From the NCBI GenBank assembly GCA_900556295.1, contig USOK01000004.1, forward strand, positions 1 through 20,157: a stretch of 20,157 nucleotides of DNA, read 5' to 3'. The notes below the pieces were generated by a model. It searched no databases, was not told where the DNA came from, and saw only the letters and a list, made by a program, of their open reading frames with translations. Position 1 is the stretch's first letter, and each line of letters begins with the position of its first letter. A program made the position numbers and the translations under genes. Source of the DNA: an uncultured bacterium (GTDB lineage: Bacteria > Cyanobacteriota > Vampirovibrionia > Gastranaerophilales > Gastranaerophilaceae). Below are positions 14,295 through 20,157 of the stretch, in pieces.

Positions 14295-15803
14295 ATGGAA
14301 ACGGATTATTATAATTTGGCTGGTGGGATTAATCAGGCATTGACGAAAACAGAGCTAGGGCTTGATACAAAAAAGATTTATTGGGCAGATGCTGAAAATG
14401 TCGAAATTTTACAAAATAGAGGAATTGTTAAACAAAAAGGTAATAGTTTATTTTTAGATATTGGGGAAGAAATTACTGGGCTCGCAGAAATGTCATCTTA
14501 TGATGTTTCTAAACTAGTGGTTACAACTGAGTCTGGAAAGATTTATATATATGATGAGCAACATTCACTAAAAACATTGTTAGAAAAAACTTTAGCGGGC
14601 AAAAAACCAAGATTTTTGAATTTTTTAAATGGAATTTTGGTAATAACTGAAGCAGATGGATTGTTCTATATAAAAAACAATTCGACTTACGATGTTGTAG
14701 AGTGTGAACTAAAAGATTTGGCAGGAGAAACTTTGACAGATGGCGTTATGGCTGTGTATCGTGGTAGGGTTTGGGTGGCAAAAGGTGCAATAGTTTACTA
14801 TTCAGCACTTGGAAGTTATACAGATTTTGCAACTGAAAATGATGCCGGTTATATAAATGAATTTTATACTGATACGGGAGCAATTACTGCATTGAAACCA
14901 TATAAAGATTATCTTGCAATTTATAAAAAAGATAGTGTATACCTTTTGTCAGGTACTAATCCGGATGAATTTGCTATAACTTTGTTTGCGAATAAAGGAG
15001 CAGTAGGTGCGAATTCAATTCTTAATATTGAAAACAAACAGTATTTTTTGAGTAATGGGATTTTTGCCTTGGAACAAGTTGGCGAATTAAATCAAATTCA
15101 GTTGGGAAGTGAGATTTCTCAAAAAATAAAAGAGGAATTTTGTTCATTTGAAAAACTAGAAAATACACTTGCATTGCACTATGAAGATAAAAGTCAAATT
15201 TGGTATTTCTTCCCTTATGTCGGAGATAATTATTTTCATACAATATGGATTAATGATTATGTAAATAAAGCTTGGTTTAAAAGAAAACTTCCGCAAGACA
15301 TTGTTACAGCTTGTGTTTTTGGAGGTAAAGTCTTTACAGCAGATAAAAATGGAAAAATTTATAAGGAAGACTTTGGGAGTACATTTGCAGGAAATCCAAT
15401 AAATTTTCTATGGAAATCTCCATTTTTAGCTATTACAAATCCTCATCATAGGAAAATGGTTGATGAATTTTATTTTCTTTTAGATACGGAATACGATAAT
15501 GATTTCAATTTTTCTGTTTATAAAGACTATGACAGTGAGCTCGCAGATGATATTGAACGTATTTATTCCGTTTATCAAGAACATTTGATATGGGCGGGAG
15601 AGAATACCTCAGATGGATTGCCTTGTCATTGGGCAAAAGATAATGAATTAATTCCTGTTTGGCCGATAAATAAAGAAACATTAGAAAAGGCAGAAATCTC
15701 GGAAGCAAATTATTCAGTTCAGCTATGTGTTGAAGGTACAGAGCGCACACATTCTTGTGCCATTATTGGGCTACAGTTCAGAGATATTTATATAGATGAT
15801 TAG
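14295..15803 (+). CDS. Phage DNA-stabilisation/tail-hub protein, P22 gp10-like
   Basis: The product is 502 aa from ATG 14295, preferred because GGGGGA (14285-14290) lies 4 nt upstream; ATG 14283 would overlap the amidase. The N-terminus YYNLAGGINQAL ... WADAENVEILQNRGIVKQKG follows the pattern of phage proteins that plug or stabilise the portal vertex (LxGGlN ... AeNv ... G.v.kR.G). Repeated short beta-strand units (GLAEMSSYDVSKLVVTTESG, KIYIYDE, LVITEADGLFYI, AVYRGRVWVAKG, YLAIYKKDSVYLLSG) suggest a beta-propeller. It sits directly before the capsid gene. The class is supported by pattern and context, and the exact counterpart is uncertain. Confidence 0.6.
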   Translation: METDYYNLAGGINQALTKTELGLDTKKIYWADAENVEILQNRGIVKQKGNSLFLDIGEEITGLAEMSSYDVSKLVVTTESGKIYIYDEQHSLKTLLEKTLAGKKPRFLNFLNGILVITEADGLFYIKNNSTYDVVECELKDLAGETLTDGVMAVYRGRVWVAKGAIVYYSALGSYTDFATENDAGYINEFYTDTGAITALKPYKDYLAIYKKDSVYLLSGTNPDEFAITLFANKGAVGANSILNIENKQYFLSNGIFALEQVGELNQIQLGSEISQKIKEEFCSFEKLENTLALHYEDKSQIWYFFPYVGDNYFHTIWINDYVNKAWFKRKLPQDIVTACVFGGKVFTADKNGKIYKEDFGSTFAGNPINFLWKSPFLAITNPHHRKMVDEFYFLLDTEYDNDFNFSVYKDYDSELADDIERIYSVYQEHLIWAGENTSDGLPCHWAKDNELIPVWPINKETLEKAEISEANYSVQLCVEGTERTHSCAIIGLQFRDIYIDD

Positions 15804-15862
15804 AGCACCATTCATTTTTTATACAAACTAAAGCAATGAAACAAAAAAAGAAAGGAAAAATT

Positions 15863-16717
15863 ATGTCAGAAACTACTAACTCTTACTCAGCGTTCATTCC
15901 AGAAATTTGGAGTCAAAAATTGAACAATATGTTGGAAAAAGATTGCGTTATGCTCCAATGTGTTAACAGAAATTGGGAAGGCGAAATTAAAAATCAGGGT
16001 GACAAAGTAAAAATCATTACGCCGGCAGAAGTTACGATTTCGACTCTAGGTTCTGAAAATATTACATATAGTGAACTTGAACCTACTTCTCAAGAATTGG
16101 TTATTGATCAAAAGAAATTCTTTGCATTCAAAATTAATGATGTTGCACAAGTTCAAGCAAATACTGATATTATGGAAGCACATCTTAAAAATGCAAGAAA
16201 GGCGATTGAAGAAGTTCAAGATGCATATTTGTTGTCACAGCATGCAAATGTTGATTCTGCAAATATTGTAGGAACTGATGAAACTCCGATTACACTTGAT
16301 AAAACAACTATTTATTCACAGTTTGTAAAACTAGCTTTGTGTTTGAAAAATTCTGATGCCGTGACTGCAGGTTCGCGTCCTTGGGTTGTGATTAATCCTA
16401 CTGTAGAATCTTATTTGTTACAAAGTTCTGAATTTATTGGCGCACACAATGTCGCAGATGAAACTCTCAGAGAAGGTGCAATCGGTAGAATTGCAGGCAT
16501 GGATGTACTTGTGAGCACCAATTTGGATGCTGTTTCAGGTAAATATTATGTTTTGGCAGGTACTAATGAGGCGATTACGTTTGCTTCTCAATTAGCAAAG
16601 ATTGAAAGCTTGAGAGATAAAGACAGTTTCTCTGATTTAGTTAGAGGTTTGTATTTGTATGGAGCTAAAACTGTTCAGCCGAAAGCTTTGGCTAAAATGG
16701 TTGTAAAAGCTGTATAG
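15863..16717 (+). CDS. Major capsid protein, P22 coat-like (HK97 fold)
   Basis: It forms the icosahedral head. ATG 15863 is chosen because AAAGGA (15851-15856) lies 6 nt before it; the upstream in-frame ATG 15836 has no such site and would add only a Lys-rich octapeptide. The 284-aa product begins SAFIPEIWSQKL, then VNRNWEGEIKNQGDKVKI (44-61), typical of capsid proteins of the P22/gp5 type (N-arm, then the E-loop strand), with DVAQVQANTDIMEAHLKNA as the spine-helix region, RPWVVINPTVESYLL (174-188) in the P-domain and AGMDVLVSTNLD (212-223) near the A-domain. The length fits small podovirus/siphovirus capsid proteins. It is followed by a scaffold-like gene 32 nt downstream. Confidence 0.85.
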   Translation: MSETTNSYSAFIPEIWSQKLNNMLEKDCVMLQCVNRNWEGEIKNQGDKVKIITPAEVTISTLGSENITYSELEPTSQELVIDQKKFFAFKINDVAQVQANTDIMEAHLKNARKAIEEVQDAYLLSQHANVDSANIVGTDETPITLDKTTIYSQFVKLALCLKNSDAVTAGSRPWVVINPTVESYLLQSSEFIGAHNVADETLREGAIGRIAGMDVLVSTNLDAVSGKYYVLAGTNEAITFASQLAKIESLRDKDSFSDLVRGLYLYGAKTVQPKALAKMVVKAV

Positions 16718-16749
16718 TAAAATGTTTTAGATTAAAAAAGGAATAAATT

Positions 16750-17388
16750 ATGCTGAAAAATTTTGATAATGAAAATATTTCATCTCTTGCCGATAATCAA
16801 GGTCAATTGTTGGATAAACAGCCGAATGTTTCAGAAAGAGAAAAATATAAACAAATGGCTGTAAAAGATATAAACACTATTCAAAACCTTGTGCAATCAG
16901 GAGTTATGACTCAAGAACAAGGACAAAATTTAATGAATTTTGTAACTCAAAAGGCGTTTGAGAAGTACACAACAGTCAACGCTCCACAACAAAGTACACA
17001 AATTGATAAAATGGTTGGGCAGACGGCGCAAAACACTGTAATGCCTGAGTTTTTTAACCAAAATGGCCGAATTGATGTTTATGATTATTTGAAAAATTCT
17101 GCACTTGATTTTGATGGAGATGAACTCTCTAAAATATCTTCGCTAGTAGAAAAGATTGAAAACAATGCTGTTCAAAGATATTTGGAGAAACAGAAACACG
17201 AAAAGGCATTGAATAATGAAAATGAATCCGCAAAACTGCGTTTGAGGGCAAATGCCCAAAACAACACATCTGACGGAATAAAAAATTTGGTCTTTACTCG
17301 TGAACAAATCGGCAAAATGAGTGGTGCAGAATTTGCTAGAAATGAAAAAACAATTATGGATCAATTGAGAAAAGGTCTTATAAAATAG
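16750..17388 (+). CDS. Probable capsid scaffolding protein
   Basis: The 212-aa product is highly polar and predicted mainly helical, rich in Gln, Asn, Lys and Glu, without Cys. The C-terminal 31 residues (182-212) contain FTREQIGKMSGAEFARNEKT and IMDQLRKGLIK, resembling the basic C-terminal capsid-binding hook common in phage scaffolds (ft-x-eqi-x-kMs-x-eE ... l-x-x-G-x-i). It lies next to the capsid gene with a good AAAAAGGA (16735-16742). In most phages the scaffold precedes the capsid gene; here it follows. The assignment rests on composition, tail motif and position. Confidence 0.55.
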   Translation: MLKNFDNENISSLADNQGQLLDKQPNVSEREKYKQMAVKDINTIQNLVQSGVMTQEQGQNLMNFVTQKAFEKYTTVNAPQQSTQIDKMVGQTAQNTVMPEFFNQNGRIDVYDYLKNSALDFDGDELSKISSLVEKIENNAVQRYLEKQKHEKALNNENESAKLRLRANAQNNTSDGIKNLVFTREQIGKMSGAEFARNEKTIMDQLRKGLIK

Positions 17389-17406
17389 CAAATTCAAATC
17401 TTTTGT

Positions 17407-17437
17407 GAGGGAATGGATTTATATAATCCGTTCCCTC
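17407..17437 (+). promoter_or_regulatory. 12-bp RNA hairpin before the connector gene
   Basis: GAGGGAATGGAT (17407-17418) pairs with ATCCGTTCCCTC (17426-17437), counting one U:G wobble, around a 7-nt loop. No T run follows, so it is not a classical terminator. It buries the alternative ATG 17413 and so supports ATG 17461 as the start; it may act in RNA processing, stability or attenuation between the scaffold and connector genes. Confidence 0.6.
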
Positions 17438-17460
17438 TTGAAAGAAAAAGAAAGGAACTT

Positions 17461-18099
17461 ATGAACTATCTTGAACTTATAAATAAATGTTTGGTTGAGT
17501 TGAATTATAAACAAGTTAATGCGTTTTCGGAATTGATAAAAAATGACCATAAAAAGCTGAAAAATATTATCAATATAATAAATTCAGAAATCTGCCTGTC
17601 AGATAAATGGAATTTTTTATTAAGAAAACAGGTGCTCAATTTGAAAAAATTTTCTGGAGAGCTTGAAAATATTATTGACGGAAGAATTGAAACAGTAATT
17701 ATTGATGGAGTGAAATTTGATTTTTATGCAGACTTTGAAAAGTTTTTTGTTAACTCTCAACCTCAAAATACGTATAGCTTGTTTAATGATAAAATTCTTT
17801 TACCTTTTTATAACCAAAATAAAAATGTAGAAATTCTGTACTACACAAAAAATTGTGCAAAAAATTCATTGGGCGAAGAAAAACTTTCACTTGATAATGC
17901 GGAAGATGTCTCGTTAATTCCGGAACCTTTTGTGGAGCCATTGATTGTGTATGGTGCGTGTATGCGTTTGAAGGGAAATCCTCAGCATGTTCGATTTAAT
18001 TATTGGTATAGCATGTATAAAGATGCGTTAGCTAATTTGAGAGCTAAAGCTTCCGGTACGGTGGACGAAACCCCGATGATAAAACTTAGTCGAAATTAG
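17461..18099 (+). CDS. Head-tail connector (gp4-like adaptor)
   Basis: The product is 212 aa from ATG 17461, which has AAAGGA (17451-17456) 4 nt upstream; ATG 17413 lies in a hairpin and has a site only 1 nt away. The N-terminus NYLELINKCLVELNYKQVNA followed by a helix around LKNIINIINSEICLSDKWNF has the layout of phage head-tail connectors (YLELvN-x-vL-x-x-Ln ... a-x-x-di-x-x-x-x-W-x-wl). The middle is strand-rich (ETVIIDGVKFDFYADFEKFF), and the end, FVEPLIVYGACMRLKGNPQH, then VRFNYWYSMYKDALANLRA, is a helical hairpin typical of this family. It follows the scaffold and capsid genes as expected for an adaptor that joins portal to tail. Confidence 0.65.
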   Translation: MNYLELINKCLVELNYKQVNAFSELIKNDHKKLKNIINIINSEICLSDKWNFLLRKQVLNLKKFSGELENIIDGRIETVIIDGVKFDFYADFEKFFVNSQPQNTYSLFNDKILLPFYNQNKNVEILYYTKNCAKNSLGEEKLSLDNAEDVSLIPEPFVEPLIVYGACMRLKGNPQHVRFNYWYSMYKDALANLRAKASGTVDETPMIKLSRN

Positions 18100-18352
18100 A
18101 ACGATACACTGAGTGGGCTACGTGCGTAAACTCAACATCAACCCTTGAGGGATGACCGAATGTCTTTCCAATGGGGAGAAGTGGACTTCGTCCACAAAAA
18201 AAACAGGAAGTTTAAAAATTCATTTTCCCCTCCTGTTAAGATTTACACTAGCCGAAATATAAATAGCATGACTATTATACAATTTTTTTTGATAAATATC
18301 AAATAATACTAAAAAATGTAACAAAAAGTACATAATTCAACTCGGATAAATA
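18100..18352 (+). ncRNA. Candidate structured RNA region between connector and terminase small subunit
   Basis: These 253 nt hold no convincing gene. Bases 18100-18195 are visibly richer in G and C than their surroundings and can form several hairpins: GAGT/ACTC (18111-18114 with 18130-18133), CCC/GGG (18142-18144 with 18149-18151), GAC/GTC (18154-18156 with 18162-18164), GTGGAC-TTC-GTCCAC (18181-18195), and AACAGGA/TCCTGTT (18202-18208 with 18231-18237). The segment TTCGTCCAC (18187-18195) can also pair over 9 bp with GTGGACGAA at 18061-18069 inside the connector gene. From 18240 on it is A/T-rich spacer, where the promoter of the terminase genes may lie. No known RNA family is recognised. 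Confidence 0.35.
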
Positions 18353-18790
18353 ATGATGAAACAATTGACAAAACAACAAAAAATATTTGTAACAGAGTAT
18401 ATAAAAAGCCTTGACGGTAAGCATTCTGCCAGTCTCGCCGGTTATAAATCCAAAAACTTGGATGAGGTTTCGGCGGGTCTTTTGGCTAGCGAGGCAATTA
18501 TAAAAGAAATAAAGAAACAGTTAAAAGAGCAAATTGAGTCATTGAGAATAAACAAGGGATATGTAATCCATAAATTATTGCAAATTGCCGAATTTTCACT
18601 TGAGGAAGAGGATATATTGGACAAAGATGGTGGTTATACAGGCAAAAAGAAATTGCGGGATACTTCTGCAGGATTGAAAGCTTTAGAAAGTTTGTGTAAA
18701 TACCTTGGTTTTAGTGCAAAGCAGGAAGAAGAAAGCGGAATATCTCCGCAAATTATAACTATCTCTAACCTTGATGACAAAAAGATTTAG
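18353..18790 (+). CDS. Phage terminase small subunit
   Basis: It recognises phage DNA for packaging. In 145 aa, LTKQQKIFVTEYIKSL (5-20), then HSASLAGYKSKN (24-35) and a following helix (AIIKEIKKQLKEQIESLRI) give the HTH-type DNA-binding region of the Terminase_2 family (LTxKQxxFvxeYl ... qAAixAGYs). The central part (about 66-120; VIHKLLQIAEFSL ... TSAGLKALESLCKYLG) would be the oligomerisation helices. Two adjacent ATGs (18353, 18356) are possible. The large subunit is not adjacent, contrary to the usual order. Confidence 0.75.
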   Translation: MMKQLTKQQKIFVTEYIKSLDGKHSASLAGYKSKNLDEVSAGLLASEAIIKEIKKQLKEQIESLRINKGYVIHKLLQIAEFSLEEEDILDKDGGYTGKKKLRDTSAGLKALESLCKYLGFSAKQEEESGISPQIITISNLDDKKI

Positions 18791-18807
18791 TATAGAAGGA
18801 GAAAAAT

Positions 18808-19158
18808 ATGAAAAACAATGAAGCAGAAGCATTGCTATTGAGTAATGCTTCTTTAGATGATTTGATAAAGATGAAAATAGAGAAAGAATTTATGGCGGAT
18901 TTGAAAAAATCGAAAGAGAAAGTTCCTGTAAAAGTTTATACAGATATAAAACTTTTGTCAAAAGATGAGATTTTTTCAAAAAAGGCAACTTATCGTTGCT
19001 TTAACCGTGATACAGGATGTGAAACTTTTATTAACGGAGTTCAGGCAGAAGCATTGATTGGATTGCAAAATAACGTTAGAGAAAAGATGTTGAAAGGAGA
19101 TCTTAATGCATTTACTGCAGATAACGTCTATATTAAGTTTGAAAAGGCGGAATTTTAG
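18808..19158 (+). CDS. Phage-module hypothetical protein
   Basis: I do not recognise this 116-aa product. It has an acidic/polar helical N-terminus (NEAEALLLSNASLDDLIKMK), a Lys-rich middle and a strand-rich C-terminal part (KATYRCFNRDTGCETFING) with two cysteines. AAGGAG (18796-18801) is ideally placed 6 nt before ATG, and the stop is directly followed by the acetyltransferase start, so it is part of the packaging/portal operon. Confidence 0.65.
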   Translation: MKNNEAEALLLSNASLDDLIKMKIEKEFMADLKKSKEKVPVKVYTDIKLLSKDEIFSKKATYRCFNRDTGCETFINGVQAEALIGLQNNVREKMLKGDLNAFTADNVYIKFEKAEF

Positions 19159-19659
19159 ATGATTAGGTTTGTTAGTCCTTTGGAAAAACCTGCTTATTTT
19201 GAGCAGATTCTAGTTTTGTATAGAAAATATTCAAAATTTTTGGAAGATGATTTTGCATCTGACAAAATTGTCCAGAGAAAATATCTTGAAAATTTGATAA
19301 TTAGAACAAATCCTTATTTTTGGGCAATAACGGAAGACGATGTTGTCAGTGGATTTGTGTATTTGGACAATTTGATTGGAAATGATAAAAAGTTGCACAG
19401 TGCGGAGCTGACAACTTGTTTTGATAAACGTTTTTGGGGAAATTATACAAAGATGTGCGCTTGTTTATTTTTCAACCATGTTTTTAAAAAATATGAGTTT
19501 GAAAAAATTAAAGCGCTTGTGTATCCTGAAAATTTTAGGGTTAAAAATTTGTTGCGCTTTGCAGGATTTGAAAAAGAGGCACTGTTGAAGAAAGAAACTC
19601 TGCGAGGTGGGAAATTGCAGGATATTGAGGTGTATTCAATATTTAAAGAAAGGATATGA
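19159..19659 (+). CDS. GNAT-type N-acetyltransferase in phage module
   Basis: The product is 166 aa. PYFWAITEDDVVSGFVYLDN (52-71) is the central beta-hairpin, SAELTTCFDKRFWGNYTKM (81-99) the acetyl-CoA-binding strand-helix (the usual Q/RxxGxG/A loop is replaced by RFWGN), and ALVYPENFRVKNLLRFAGFE (119-138) the motif B segment of RimJ/RimL-like acetyltransferases (N-x-x-v-x-x-Ll-x-x-aGF), followed by a C-terminal strand. It lies head to tail with the previous gene and overlaps the first possible ATG of the portal gene. Such genes recur near portal genes in some podovirus-like phages; the target is unknown. Confidence 0.7.
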   Translation: MIRFVSPLEKPAYFEQILVLYRKYSKFLEDDFASDKIVQRKYLENLIIRTNPYFWAITEDDVVSGFVYLDNLIGNDKKLHSAELTTCFDKRFWGNYTKMCACLFFNHVFKKYEFEKIKALVYPENFRVKNLLRFAGFEKEALLKKETLRGGKLQDIEVYSIFKERI

Positions 19660-19661
19660 TT

Positions 19662-20157
19662 ATGCATATAGAAACAGATGATTTGGTGCAAAAACTTAGT
19701 GAAAACGACGAAAAGTTTTTGGTAGCAAGTATTACTGAAAAATTTGATAGATTTAATTTTGAGCGAAGTTCGCAACTTACGGATATAAAATTAGTCAGGG
19801 ATGCGATTTATAATTCAGATATTCCTAAATTGAATGGCTGGGATAACAAAGTTGAGTTACCTGATATTTATGAACTTGCGCAGACTTTGAAATCTCATAT
19901 AAGTGAAAACCTATATTCGCATCCGGATGCGATGTTTGATGTTTCTGGAACAACTCCACAGACTCAAAGTTTTGCCAATAGCCAAAAAGCGATGCTTGTA
20001 AATACTTTTGAACAAATGAATCTTGAAAATGAGATGGAGAAAATTATTGATGGAATTATTGAGACTGGGGAAAGTACGCTTTTTGTTGGATGGGAAACTA
20101 AAGTGAAATCTGTAAGAAGGGCACAGACGTTTGAAGAACAGCTGCTTTCAGGAGATA
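19662..20157 (+). CDS. Phage portal protein, N-terminal part, cut by window end
   Basis: The frame is open to the right edge (165 complete codons visible). ATG 19662 is preferred since AAAGGA (19649-19654) lies 7 nt upstream; ATG 19656 is too close. YELAQTLKSHISENLYSHPD followed by AMFDVSG, and later EMEKIIDGIIETGESTLFVGWETK, resemble P22-like/podoviral portal N-terminal regions, where early helices precede the membrane-proximal wing (iv-x-x-Gi-x-x-Ge-x-il-x-v-x-We). Position at the end of a head gene cluster supports this. Identity is likely but unproven without the rest. Confidence 0.6.
   Translation, partial: MHIETDDLVQKLSENDEKFLVASITEKFDRFNFERSSQLTDIKLVRDAIYNSDIPKLNGWDNKVELPDIYELAQTLKSHISENLYSHPDAMFDVSGTTPQTQSFANSQKAMLVNTFEQMNLENEMEKIIDGIIETGESTLFVGWETKVKSVRRAQTFEEQLLSGD

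Noticed and set aside
18070..18097. Hammerhead-ribozyme-like core (CCGATGA ... GAAA) at the end of the connector gene
   Set aside because: The first core element has a mismatch and no proper stem II or stem III can be drawn; the bases are coding.
18181..18195. GTGGAC-TTC-GTCCAC hairpin as an intrinsic terminator
   Set aside because: It is followed by A's, not T's, on the + strand, and on the - strand no T run follows either.
18152..18262. 36-codon frame starting ATG 18152 in the spacer before the terminase gene
   Set aside because: GAGGG directly abuts the ATG, leaving no spacing, and the peptide has no recognisable features; the stretch is better explained by hairpins.

Overview
The window looks like a chromosome segment of a gut-type, non-photosynthetic relative of the cyanobacteria (Melainabacteria/Vampirovibrionia, most likely Gastranaerophilales). 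The evidence is an AT-rich, Gram-negative-type genome with a BamA carrying three POTRA domains (the cyanobacterial arrangement), a fermentative ADP-forming acyl-CoA synthetase, a TatD-linked radical SAM protein, and several lineage-type proteins with a short N-terminal motif of the form NQ(x)(S/N)F. The taxonomic call is inference from protein character; no rRNA gene is present.

Region 1 (1-6799, + strand) is a run of closely spaced genes: bamA (5' end outside the window), an OmpH/Skp periplasmic chaperone, a uridine-phosphorylase-type nucleoside phosphorylase whose N-terminus is displaced by a frameshift at an eight-G run, a 492-aa soluble protein whose last two thirds is the cytoplasmic domain of FlhA/SctV (the export gate of flagella and type III secretion) without any membrane half, and a GH77 4-alpha-glucanotransferase. 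Region 2 (6809-9569) holds a small frameshifted XRE-type helix-turn-helix gene and a lineage-type membrane protein on the - strand, and a second membrane-associated protein diverging on the + strand. Region 3 (9687-12938) has a radical SAM protein, a 110-aa hypothetical protein and a fused alpha/beta ADP-forming acetate-CoA ligase with a cysteine-rich tail, closed by a good intrinsic terminator.

Region 4 (about 12940 to the right end) is a tailed-phage morphogenesis module, presumably a prophage: a cysteine-containing small protein, a stand-alone LuxR-type HTH, an N-acetylmuramoyl-L-alanine amidase, a P22 gp10-like DNA-stabilisation/tail protein, major capsid protein, scaffold-like protein, head-tail connector, a 253-nt structured-looking spacer, terminase small subunit, a small unknown, a GNAT acetyltransferase and the start of a portal protein cut by the window end. 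All are on the + strand, but in an order roughly opposite to the usual terminase-portal-scaffold-capsid-connector order. No integrase, large terminase or repressor lies in the window.

The most unusual items are the stand-alone FlhA/SctV C-domain protein, the short N-terminal motif shared by unrelated nearby proteins, two one-base frame breaks at homopolymers, and palindrome clusters at the host/phage junction. No tRNA, rRNA, CRISPR array or insertion sequence was seen, and no gene-free stretch exceeds 300 bases.
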